This document shows positions 24,996 to 37,200 of a stretch of DNA of 64,000 bases, piece after piece. The translations under genes were made by a program, and so were the position numbers. Below the pieces are notes generated by a model. It was not told where the DNA came from, searched no databases, and was given only the letters and a program-made list of their open reading frames with translations. The first letter of the stretch is position 1. Each line of letters begins with the position of its first letter. The stretch is from Diadema setosum (lineage: Eukaryota > Echinodermata > Echinoidea > Diadematoida > Diadematidae): NCBI RefSeq assembly GCF_964275005.1, contig NC_092700.1:16834617-16898616 (forward strand). The letters run 5' to 3'.

Positions 24996-26050
24996 TAGAA
25001 TTTCAATTTAATTCAATTTATTCATTTTATAAAATCACATACAAAATATTTACATAGATGTGTGAGTAAAAGGAGGAAATCACGCAAAAGCCTAGGGCTT
25101 GGAAATGGAGATTTCCTTTACAATATAGTTTAAAATCACCGTTTTGAATAAAACATAAAATGTACAGAACTTAGATTAAAGACCGTTACAAAATCAACAA
25201 TACATTATGATAGAAACAGGAAACAGGAAACAAAACAACGACTGACATAATACAATACAATTAAAAAACAAAACAAACATGCAGAAATTGTCAAAGGTTT
25301 GTATGGGAATTGCACAATTTTCAAAATAAACGTTAATTAATACAGATTAAAAAGCTGCTTATATTGAGTCATAAAAAGATTCAATGTGTTAACAGTTTTC
25401 AGTTCCGTGCTTAATAAATTCCACAATTTAACCCCTTTGTACTTTATTGAGTTGGACTGACTGATTTTCAGACGATATATTAATGGTAAAATATAACATT
25501 GTTTATTTCTAGTATTGAAAGAATGTTTCATGGCATGAGAAGAAAAATAATCATTGAATATATCAGGCAAGACTGAGCGAACATATTTATACATAAAAAT
25601 ACCAAGTTTAAAGGGTGTGTACAGTTCTGGTCGAGGTGAGGATTTAGCTTTTAACGTTTTGCGAGATATTCAGAAACCGCTCTATGAGATGTCAAAGAGC
25701 ATGCAGTTTTAAGGGGTATCAAAAGTTTATTCGATGAAAATCGGTTTTGAAATGGCTGAGATATCAAAAACAAAGTGAAACAAAGAGATCCTAATAAAGT
25801 TGTGGCATGTCGCCTTTTATTATTAGCACTGGTGTATTGTTGTCGTCCACTCAAATAATCAAAAAAACCAAGAATGAGGCACACCACGAATACCATAGTG
25901 TTCTAGCTTGTGCAAGAGTATGTTATGGTCCAGTGAGTCAAACGCTTTGCTCAGGTCAATGTACATAGCCAAGGGAATTTCTTACTTTTCAAGGGATAAA
26001 ATGACTTGTTCCAAGGTGTGTAACAATGCTGTTTCGGTAAAAGAGTCTGA
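24996..26050 (-). pseudogene. CR1-like LINE reverse transcriptase remnant, interrupted
   Basis: The minus strand shows, from its 5' side: RT core text [20 protein letters not shown] (25935-26000) and DYLSGRQQYTSANN (about 25830); then a foldback insertion (25612-25831); then the C-terminal block SFNTRNK...YKGVKLWNLLSTEL (25337-25594). A 3' untranslated stretch ends in TTCAATTTAATTCAATTT repeats near 24996. The catalytic FADD block is missing, so part of the gene was deleted. Stops and frame changes show it is dead. Confidence 0.85.
25612..25831. mobile_element. TTAA-type foldback element, truncated copy
   Basis: TTAA at 25608-25611, then AGGGTGTGTACAGTTCTGG, nearly identical to the start of the copy at 50326. 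The match ends at about 25831, after TATTATTAGCACT. The inverted right half is missing. It sits inside the LINE remnant. Confidence 0.8.
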
Positions 26051-26709
26051 ATGAATCTGAATCTGAACTTCCCAGGCAAGAGAAATGTACATTGTAGTTA
26101 AAAATTTTGTACGCAAGAATCACAGAGTGCATGGAAAGGACCTCTTTTTTGTTTGCAGCTTCATTCACAATGGTTTCCACGGCTGCCTCTCTTCGCCTGT
26201 ATGGAGCAGCCTAACGTTTACCTCGTATCCAGCTATTGTTCGCCACAAAAATGCAAACAATCTGAAGAATGATTCAAAAGAAGCACAAAGAATCCAAAAT
26301 TTAATGAGCTTGCGGCTACATTTATGGGCAAATGCGTGACTGTGGGGAAAAAATAAAATCAACTTTCATGAAAGGGACTATGTGCAATGCAAATGCTTCT
26401 TGACTTGTATTGAATCATAAAAAACCCGATCGTCACCTATGTGGTCAAAAGAAGAACTAAATTTGTGCCATGTGTTTCAATATAATACTTCTGTGATTTC
26501 GCTTCAGATTACTAATGGATGACTTGTAAATATCCCTGCAATATCTTTCGTATTACAGTGTAACAATGAAACGTGCCGAATATGCTCAGTCTCGTGAAAG
26601 GTACATTCCAGTGTCATATCATATTGGTATAGGCCCTATGATACTTTAGCAAGATTGCCTGAGCCCAGATGATGTCACTAACAGAATCTTGGTTTGGACG
26701 GTGTTATTA

Positions 26710-26742
<33 letters not shown>

Positions 26743-27271
26743 CCGTATCCAAATACTCTATGAGAAAAGCAAAAAATGTTGTACAAATTATCATTAGATA
26801 ATGGCATATACGTATTAAAGTGTCATGAATCAACACAAGTAAAGATGCGTTTGCATTGCATTATAGTTCCTTTATCGTCCTCGAGCCACTCTCAGAGGCG
26901 CGATCTCGAGACTTCATTAACATGTTGTAGACCCTACAAACAGACCAACGGTCAGGGGGAATGACCAGCGGTCAGGGGGAATGACATTGTGATGGAGTCT
27001 TGCTCTCCAGCAAGGGTAATATGCATGTAAATAATGAGAACAATTAACACAGATCTCTAGAGGTAGCAGTGAAATGAGCAAGTTAGTGAAAATGGTCTTT
27101 TGCTCCTCGTACGAATCAGAACTATAATAGTGATCATGAATGTACCCTATATCAAATAAATACGCCGATTCATCTCTGACGTGAACCCCCCCCCCCAAAA
27201 AAAAATATATATATATATACATATATATTTAAAAATGCGCTTGCCTGTATGATGACAGCAATCCAACCCCC
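26051..27271. other. No gene recognised; (GT)n at 26712-26741
   Basis: Apart from the microsatellite and a C-tract/A-tract at 27187-27206, nothing identifiable is seen. Confidence 0.5.
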
Positions 27272-27885
27272 CTAAAGGGGAAATCCAGCACAAATATAAG
27301 TTAGTCTGATAAGAAAGAGTTAAAAAAATATGAGTTCAACGGAATAATTTTGATCGACATCGGATGAAAAATAAGGAAGTTATGACGTTTTGAAGCTTTG
27401 CTATTTTTGAGGGAAACAGTTCTTGAACAGTCAATATGAATAATGTAAATGGCAAAGTGAGCATGCACAGTCATTCCCTCACAACTTATAGTTTGTACAT
27501 ACAATTTTGAAATTTCCAGTTTTTCATTCAAACGCAATTATGCCCAAGGCTCAAATCCTCGTATATCTGACTGATCACTATTCTGAAGTTATTCAACCAG
27601 GAATAACATCATGTTTCACACTTCAAAGACAGAAACATAGAATTTTCGTCATATTTTTTTTTTACACGATCAATGGAAAATTGTGAGGATATGACATGGT
27701 TAGCTCACTCATTTGCATTTTCATATCCACTGCGCAAGAACTGTTTTGCAGAATTTGGCAAAACTTTAAAATGTCATAACTTCCTTACTTTTCATCCGAT
27801 CTCAGTCAAATTTTTACTGTTGAACACGTAAGATTTTACTCTTTTTTATCTAACTAATATTTGGACTGGACTTCCTCGTTAAATG
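27272..27885. mobile_element. Foldback element, about 0.6 kb
   Basis: The left arm (27272-27410) contains CATCGGATGAAAAATAAGG and GTTATGACGTTTTGAAG. The right arm (27750-27885) contains their complements, ending CTAACTAATATTTGGACTGG...CTTCCTCG. No coding capacity. Confidence 0.8.
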
Positions 27886-28784
27886 CGATTCCACATCTTG
27901 TTATAGTCAAATTTATTAGAAATTATTCGGAGAGCAAATTCAGATCTCGGACTCAGACCAACAGGAAGGCAATTGTTTCATATTAAACGGGCGACATATG
28001 ACCATGAAAGTGGGAGTATTTAAATGTTTCATCATAATATGTTTTCAACAAAATTCAATGAGACATATCGGTCTTAACCACATACGCAAACAGTCCAGAA
28101 GAGATGATGACGACACGGATTCACAATTCTCCTGTTGGTTTGCAACATAAAAGTATGAGGGACTTTAATGCAAGACAAATAATGCCGTTTTCACTTTTTT
28201 AAAGCATACAAGGTCATCGTCAAATATAAAAAACAAAATCTTCTCGATAACATTGCACTCATCACATAATAACAAGAAAACAATTTTTATGAAAATTGTT
28301 ATCTAAATTATTACATTATACATTTAGATTACTTCCCTGTTTTTCAGCCGATTAAATATCAATTATCTCAAACTGATAAAAATGACATTAGATGATCTCC
28401 TTTTCTTTTTCAATACGATGAACTTTGGTATGCTTTTTGTGCATAACTTAGCAACAACAACACATTCGCTCTAAAGTGATCATTGCTACATAGTTTGTTA
28501 TAATACTAATAGATTGATGAGAAGAATACAACTTTACCTTATCAATCTAACATGTCAAAAAAGAGAAAATTGAATTTAGCAGCCATTTGTATGTGCAGTT
28601 CGTTGTTTAAGTGTCAATTTAATTTTATTTCTGCATTTTCCACGGAAGTGGTACGTGTATTTGATAACAACGACAGAAAGTGACATTTACAGTATAATAA
28701 TAACGACAATCTCTTAAATATTTGGACATAATGCAATGAAATCAAAGAAAACAATGAACGATATAACTTCTCCAAAGAGCCTTA
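27886..28784. other. No gene recognised
   Basis: AT-rich sequence without a recognised exon or repeat. Confidence 0.5.
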
Positions 28785-29340
28785 GACCCCGTTTACAGTG
28801 CGAGGCTCGGCCGCGGCCGAGCCGCGGCCGAGCCCAGCCCCGCTTCAGTGTAAACGCGCAAAAGGCCAAATGCGAGGCCAAAATTGGCCTCGCATTTGGC
28901 CTCGCTCTGGAGGTGGTCTCGGCCGCGGCCGAGCCGCGGCCGAACCCGGCCTCTTCTTGGTGTAAACGCAAACTGGGCCAAATGCGCGGCCAATTTTAGT
29001 CTGGCTTCCAGACCCTCTGCCCGTACCATTTCGCTATTCACGATATTAACCCCCTCAACGTGGAAAACTAGTATAGTTTAAGGTGGTTTTGTCCTGCAAA
29101 GGATTTTTCCTTCGGCAAAGGCCTTTGCCCGAACGGCGACTTCGTCGCCACGGAATTCAGTTGGCAAAGGGTCTGAAAACCAGACAATACCAAATTGCGT
29201 TTGTTTACAAGCAGAGCGCCACTACGACAAAATATTGAAAGGTTTGAATTAAAAGCGCGGCCGAGCCCAGCAGTGTAAACGGACAAAATTGCGAGGCTCG
29301 GCCGCGCAATTGAGCCCGGCCCCGCACTGTAAACGGGGTC
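28785..29340 (+). mobile_element. GC-rich MITE, copy 2 (best preserved)
   Basis: TA|GACCCCGTTTACAGTGCGAG...CGCACTGTAAACGGGGTC|TA. The interior has CGGCCGCGGCCGAG runs, a direct repeat of the CTCGGCCGCGG/TGTAAACGC module (28797-28860 and 28915-28975), the palindrome GGCAAAGGCCTTTGCC (about 29114) and another CAGTGTAAACGG at about 29270. A short reading frame recurs in other copies but is part of the repeat. Confidence 0.9.
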
Positions 29341-30310
29341 TAAGTCGTTGCTCATAGTTTCCTGTTAACATGTGAGACTTGAAGATTCAATAACTTTGTT
29401 ATCCTAAAACCAATTTCGTAGAAGGTACCATTCTGATCGTCTGACCTTATGCCCTTTAACCGTAAAGACAAAGTAATCCAAAACACGCTTCAAAAATCGC
29501 ATCTTCAGATGCAACAATCGCGATTAGGTATCAGTAAAAAGTGCAATGGTATGTCAAACCATCTCTATATAGATTTAGACGCAATTCCTTGTAAATACAA
29601 GCGTTGGATGAAAAGGAAAGACACTGATGTGATAAAATCGGATATTGTGATTCGTAAAGTAGGGAGGGCGCGCGCTGGAGATACAAGCAATTTCTGTTGA
29701 TGTACTGTGGTAAACATAAACAGATATACATACATACATATACGTGTGTATATTTTGAGAAATGCATGGAAAACAAGACTAAGTATGCCTCGCTCATACC
29801 TTTTTTTTTTTGGAAGGTTTGATGGGACAAACATTTTACCAACAAAAGCCTGTAGCAGGACAATTGTGCTATTGTATTGACCAGAGAGGTCACGGCAGCC
29901 GAACCTGCCAGCTACACAGCGCGTTTTTTTACTCAGTCCGGGAGCAGACTTCGCGGTCAATGTCATGTGTAGACCTACGTTTACACGGCTTTTTTTTAGA
30001 AATTTGTCAAGAAATATTTCTCGATATCAAGGCAGATAATCGGATATACAAAGTCTTGGTTACTACATGGAGCTACAAGTTCCATGGTTACTACAACAAT
30101 GCTTGTCATTAAACACTTCCAGGTGTAAACAATTCTGAAGGGATTTAATCCAGACAATCGCATCGGGGAAGAGAGCCCCAAATGTTGAAAGAGACTCCAA
30201 CGGAGAACAACAATAATTTTCAGCAACTCTTCTGGTACGTGTAATAATCTTCAATCTCCATCGCTTTGAAAGTGCGAGTGCGCAGGAACACACGCGAACC
30301 CATCGTAGCT
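29341..30310. other. Upstream region of the transporter gene; no other gene recognised
   Basis: No recognised exon. It contains a T-tract (29801-29812) and G/C-richer sequence from about 30090 onward, consistent with a proximal promoter. Confidence 0.4.
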
Positions 30311-30319
30311 CCGGTGGAA

Positions 30320-30326
30320 TATAAAT
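30320..30326 (+). promoter_or_regulatory. Possible TATA-like box for the transporter gene
   Basis: TATAAAT about 63 bp before the chosen start codon. The distance would allow a short 5' leader. This rests on the motif alone. Confidence 0.25.
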
Positions 30327-30388
30327 GGGGTGGCGAATTTCGCCCGTTGACATATACATGCAGGCCTGTGGGGCGCTTCGAGCAGAGC

Positions 30389-30587
30389 ATGGCGGAGACA
30401 TTTGTCGAATCTAAGGACAAATGGAGATACGTGGTGCTGGTGGCCAAGTTTTCACTGGACTGCATCACTCAAGGTCTACTCAAAGCCTTTGGCGTGTTGG
30501 TTCCTTCCCTGGTCAAAAGACTGGACACAGACTATGGCGCTCTGGGATTTATTCTCTCCATGGAGTTAACCGTCTTTTTCTTGGCCT
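30389..30587 (+). CDS. Transporter exon 1
   Basis: Codes for MAETFVESKDKWRYVVLVAK through ...ELTVFFLA plus one base of a Cys codon. It covers TM1 and most of TM2. Donor CCT|GTAAGT is near consensus. Confidence 0.85.
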
Positions 30588-31236
30588 GTAAGTACACCCG
30601 TCCGATATTATTACGTTGTCGCATTTTAGGGTTAAACTTCCCTCTATCACCGTTATAGTTCATGCTAATAGGAATAATCTAGATACGACTCGAAGGTACA
30701 TTATAGGCTTACTGTATACACACATTGATAGTATTTTATATCATATAAAGTATACAGTACATAGAATATAATCATGACATTGATTCATCCTTTTGAGCAT
30801 TAGTACGTATATTGCATATGAAAAAAAAAAGTTTTATATTATTTACTTCATTCACACCCCAATGAAGTCTGCTCTAACATACTTCCACGTATTCAGTGAG
30901 TCCTCATTCTAACTCAAACTGATCTCGAAGAGCGTACTCCCTATGTCATTAATATTATTGATATCATTTCTTCTCCTTCATCAGGGTGAAAAGAACTCAA
31001 TTATTGAACTTACAGCTTTGTATGCAGTATTAAATATAATTTTCTATAGAGCCTTTCTGCAGTTGCGAGCTGTTTCCCCCTCGCATTCTACGCTTGATTT
31101 TTATTATTCTTGGCCACAGGTTATCAGTGCTTATGACGTCCCCTATTAAGAGTGTGCATTTGTATATTCAAATTATTAATGTGGATAGGAGGAGGGATCC
31201 TGAAAAGATGTCGCCTGAATGGGTGGATGTTTAAAG

Positions 31237-31277
<41 letters not shown>

Positions 31278-34200
31278 GTGATATGGCTAAAGTCACAGGA
31301 TGTGGTGGGAAAGAAAGGTGCACGTCACGAGTTCGACACCACGAATCATACAGCCCATGAATCATGCTGCCCACGAGTTATACAGCCCACGAGTTTATAC
31401 AGCCCAAGAGTCATACAGCTCATGAGCTCGACATTGAACAAACAGGGCCCACGAGACCGATACATACACACCCCATGTTGTAATGTCGAACTCGTGGGCT
31501 ATTATTATACGTAGTATTGAGCTCATGGGCTGTATGAGTTGTGGGCTCTATGTGACTCGTGGACCTTTTTTCCAATGTTGAACTCGTGGGCTGTATGACT
31601 CGTGTGTGTCGGTCTTGTTGGATGAACCCAGAAGGAAGATGGAGATGAAAAGACGTGCAAATAAGGGGGATAGAGTAAGAATAATGGTAACACAAGATTT
31701 TATTTGAGACTTGTTGTATATGTGTATAGATAAAGGAAAATGATTGGTACCATTAACTTTATTTGTGTAATAATTGCTGTATGTTTCGTTTCTATGATTT
31801 AATCGACTGCATCTTGTTTTTTAGATGCATTTAAGAATAATGTTGTATAATTGAAATCTGATAAAGATATTCGTAAAAAAGGAATGCATAATGCATTTCT
31901 CACCTACGGCCGATGGGCAAATTCAGCAATGTTCTCCATCGTCGGCGCTGCAAGCACAGCCTGATACTACGACACCTAAATAACTCCTTCATTGCTATCG
32001 CTATATCCTTCCCGTGGAGCTTGCCACTCTCGGGTATTGCCTTACACCCATTTTAACTTCTCAAACGGTTTCTTTGGACTCGACGTACCAAAGCAGATTC
32101 TCTGGTTCAATTACCGGGCAGGCCTGAAATCGCGAAATGTCTCTTGGCTCACTATCTCAATCAGGGTCTAAGGCAATACCCGAGAGTGGCAAGCTCCACG
32201 GGAAGGATATAGCGATAGCAATGAAGGAGTTATTTAGGTGTCGTAGTATCAGGCTGTGCTTGCAGCGCCGACGATGGAGAACATTGCTGAATTTGCCCAT
32301 CGGCCGTCGGTGAGAAATGCATTATGCATTCCTTTTTTACGAATATCTTTATCAGATTTCAATTATACAACATTATTCTTAAATGCATCTAAAAAACAAG
32401 AGGCAGTCGATTAAATCATAGAAACAAAATATACAGCAAAAATTACATAAATAAAGTTAATGGTACCAATCATTTTCCTTTATCTATAAACATAACAAGT
32501 CTCAAATAAAATCTTGTGTTACCATTATTCTTACTCTATCCCCCTTATTTGCACGTCTTTTCATCTCCATCTTTCTTCTGGGTTCATCCAACGAGACCGA
32601 CACCCACGAGTCATACAGCCCATGAGTTCAACATTGAAAAAAAAAGGTCCACGAGTCACATAGAGCCCACAACTCATACAGCCCATGAGCTCAATACTAC
32701 GTATAATAATAGCCCACGAGTTCGACATTACAACATGGGGCGTGCATGTATCGGTCTCGTGGGCCCTGTTTGTTCAATGTCGAACTCATGAGCTGTATGA
32801 CTCTTGGGCTGTATAACTCGTGGGCAGCATGATTCATGGGCTGTATGATTCGTGGTGTCGAACTCGTGACGTGCACCTTTCTCTCCTAGTTTGCAGGCAC
32901 AAACCCTTGTTGGTCGTATAGGAGTCTGCATGCGCCAAGACTAATACACGCACCACTACACTGCAGCCTGGGAGAAGCTTCAACACAGGGCCTATGGGAC
33001 AGTGCCAAAGTGGTGCATGTAGTAGTCTTGGCGCAGACTCCTTTACGACCAACAAGGGTTTGTGCCTGCAAACTATTTCTTTCCCACCACATCCTGTGAC
33101 TTTAGCCCCCCCCCCCCCCCTTATCCCCACCGTTGGTACGGGACTAGTAAAGCAAAAATTTACAAGTGTAAAAAGTCCTAAGGATTACTTTACAAAAGAG
33201 TGAGGGAAAATTTCAAAGAGTGAAAGAGTATGTGTGTGAGAAGTGGTTTAATTACAGTAAGAGTTAGAGCGAATACCGAACTTTTATAATTATTGATCAT
33301 CGATATTCTGTGTGTTTGAATGGGGAATAGTTTACGGCTTGCTTCGTCAATATCCGCTGTGATAAAGCCTTCGTTTTATTTTTGTGCATGTACTTATCCC
33401 TTTCGTTGATATCATCCAAACTTGTTTTGTAACCATTGCTGTCCTTTTTACGATGTATTTTTGTTCTTTTTTGTGGAATTCAGTTCCTTTGACTGCAGCG
33501 AGACACGAATGTCTCAATAAAGTAGAATGTCATTTACTTGATAGAGTTTTGTCTTCCTTCATCGCGATGCTGCCATCAAAATGTTGGTGGGGGGAGGGGG
33601 GGGGGGAGAGATAGAAAGCTGAACAAGCAGCGATCCCTAATCTGGTGTACAAAGATGCGGCAACATAATACAATTGAGAGTCAACCAACTAACGCAAATG
33701 ACAAACATATCAACTTAAGGCAGTACATTTTTGGAGTGGAATGATGTACAAGCAAAAATCCAAAGGGGAGAAATACTATGCATGTATGTATAATGCATTA
33801 TGAATACATATGAATGCATTATGAATACATATGAATACAGACATTATATGCAAGTGAGTGTCTGTGTAAGTGGAAAAGGGCTATATACTTTGTAATATGA
33901 AAGTATCTCTGACAAGAAGAAGAAACAGACCGGGAATAAGAGGCCTCCATTCAAAAAGGCGCAAAGTGAGGAATGACAGAAATTATGTTAGTCATTTTCC
34001 CCCTGGATATTGAGGCCATGGGGCTGGATTGTGTGAAGTCGTCTCATCCAGAGCTATTCTCTCTGTTGGTTCGGACTGTGTCTATATAGACGGGTGCCTA
34101 GATACTATATGATGCCCTGTAGAATCATGTCAGTGATAGAGTGATTAGGGAGATCATATAATAATGGTATCCAACTGGAGCGTCAATCTCGGCTGTGTTG

Positions 34201-37200
34201 ACAGTATCAAATTGATCTGTGCCCATAGAAGCTTGTCTTGGTTTTCCCCTACATACTGGATCCTACAAACTCTAGTGATGAGATACACGACATTAGTGGT
34301 GGTACAAGCGATGTTGCCCTGAGAATGGTTTGTTTCTTTATTTTATTTGTTTGTTTTGTTTTATTCAATCACGGGATAAAATGCCCTCGATCAGCCGGGT
34401 AAAGCTGTTTTTTAGAAAGACCGTGAATACAGTTTTACAACAACAACAACAACAACAACAAAAACAACAACAACACAACAGTTAACAAATCGATCGAAGC
34501 AAATTAACAATAAACACAAGCATAGCATAATAAACTGCATAACAACATACCAGAAACTAGATACCAAGAAAGAAAAAGAAAAGAAATATAAACATTACCA
34601 CTAAACACAACGCTACAAAAGAGGATGACACAAACAGTTTCGCATAAATTCAGACACATTAGATCAAACATGAAATCCACACTATCACAAACACAGTAAC
34701 ATTCCTTCAAAAGCTTCAAAATTACTTATCATTCTTACATTTTTGGGGAGGTTATTGAATATCTTAACACTGGAATAATTGCAGCCAAATTTCATGAAAT
34801 TTGTTCTAGGTTTTGGAAGTGTGATAATATTGCGTGAATTACGTAGACTTATCTCTTTTGATAACTATTTTTGACAAATAAATGGTGGTAAAAACTGTAC
34901 ATAACATAATGGTGTCACAGTCAAAGGTAGAGTATCTTTCAACACACTCTTGTAGGTAAACTATCCAAACCAGCTGCCTTATTTCTCGGAATTGTATCAA
35001 ATGATTTCATGATTTCACATTCGGTGATAGGATCAAATAGAAATTTGCAGGTTACTAGTTTGATATACTGAGCAGAACTGCGATAATATTCTTTCGGCAA
35101 GCAAGACCTTTAAAGACGTTTTGGTGCATCCACAAACATGTTATTCATAACATTAGCTATGTCTTTGTAGTTGTGAACGTCCTTTCCTTCGGATTTGACA
35201 TGGTGCAATACATGTCCCTTTCTCTTAGGTAACAGTGTATATGAGGAAGCTTCCAGAGTACTGACGAGTCACCCTTATTTTTCAAAATGCTTTCATTTTC
35301 ATGGTAAGAGAGGCCTGTATAGTTGCTGGTGATCCTTGGGATCATTACTGACCTATGATCCTACCCTTGCCTTTTGACTGTTCACCCACTTGCGTTATTT
35401 AAATCTCCCTTACTTATCCATCCTGTTCTCCGTTGGGCACCATGCTTTGACTTCTAAACCCACCACTTTTGTTTTCGTTGTTCTGTGTCCCTTTAACCCT
35501 CCTCGAAGGTTTGTAGTTGTCTGTGTAGCATGGGCGTAAATCCCGGGGGGGGGGGGGAGGGATGGGGGATATATCCCCCCCCCCCCTGAAATGGAGGATG
35601 GGGGATGGCCTGTGCAATCATCCCCCTGAAATTTGAAAAAAAAAAATGGAGGAAGCAGAAATGTGATTGTATCAATTTTGGCATATTGCATGACGTTCGT
35701 ATATATACGCCCGCCTTCAGAGAGGTAACAGAGCTGAACAGTATTCTATCTTGTAGGATAATGTATACATAATTAATATAAAGTAATATCGACATAAGGT
35801 ATGGTCCAGACGTTGACAACGTCAAATAGTATAGGCCTACATGTAAACATGCTATGACGCAAGCAACTTGGGACCATCTGCAAATTATGTACGAAAACAA
35901 ACAAACAGACAATAACAAAAAACTATATCGCCGTATAATCGAACCACCTCCATTTCCTGAATCATTCCTGAAACGATGATTTCATTTCATTTCATTTCAA
36001 TTTATTTTCATTTTTCTCACATATCACAATATAAAGTAAATTGATACGAAATCTATACAGAACATAATTCAAAATACAGCTTCACCGGAATGTTCAAAAG
36101 TTTGTCTTGGTATACACAAGGTCTGTAATACATGCGAGTTAAACTGAGATCATAATGCGAAAAATATGATGGGGCCTGCGTAAAAGCAAGCTTGTATAGA
36201 GCCGCAGGTCCCGTGGTAAAATCAGATTAGGGGAAGCATAAGTACGGATATTTTTAGACCATACTATAATTGGGGGATCCGATTAAAACGAACAAGATCA
36301 AATCAAATGTTGCTATATAAAATACAGAATAAAACACTGAAAGGTCACATGTTGCAACTATAACCTACTACAAGTAAGGACATTGAGAGAACAACGACTG
36401 AGATTGTAAGGATTTAAGGACGTTCCTCACTTAAAGTGAAGTCCATGTCATTTTCTTCAAACTTTCCATACCGTGACTTTGACCCATCCAAAGCCCAAAT
36501 ATGTAAAGAAAACCATAGGTTCATGTGCTTGTTTTTCTTCTACGGGACTTTGGAGGATATGACTAATCTGCCGTCCTGTACCAAAATGATAGCGTTACAC
36601 GATCAAGACCATGATTGCCAACAAAATCTGCAATGACAAACTTGAACCCCCATAATTCTTTCAAAATCCACGTTATTTTCTCCTAATTTGCAAGAATTGC
36701 AGAAAAGGGTACCCAAAACGAGGAAAAGGTTTTAAAGCTAGGGTTTACACTCTCATTCTTCAGCAAGCAGCGCCCTCACGCGGCAGAAAACACCGAAATC
36801 TCTCAAATCCTTCTCATCGACGTTTTCTGTTAGGGGTGAGCAAAAGGACATGGTTCATAAAAGTTTTGCTGTACATTCAAAACCCATGTCATTTTCACGA
36901 AACTTGACCAAATTGTAGAAAGAGGCTTACTAATTCCAGAAAAACAATCAAAAGTGGGGGTTCATGTGCTCGTTTTTGTGCTAGCAGCGCCCCAATGGGA
37001 CATATATCATCGTAAGTCAAAAATCTGGTCAGGAACCTATGCAGAGATGCCCCGACAGGGTGGGTTTATAAAACTTATGCTGTACATTCAAAACCCATGT
37101 CATTTTCACGAAACTTAACCAAATTGTAGCTTACTTATTCCAGAAAAATAACAAAAAGTGGGGGTTCATGTGCTCGTTTTTGTGCTAGCAGCGCCCCCAT

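Noticed and set aside
28793..29041. Recurring frame beginning MNSEMVRAEGLEARLKLAAH in GC-rich MITE copies
   Set aside because: It is shared only because the MITE copies are homologous. It lies across non-coding modules, differs in length between copies, and has no known domain.
30266..30388. Upstream in-frame ATG as the transporter start
   Set aside because: It would add 41 residues without hydrophobic or family features. The ATG at 30389 has better context and gives a normal distance to TM1.
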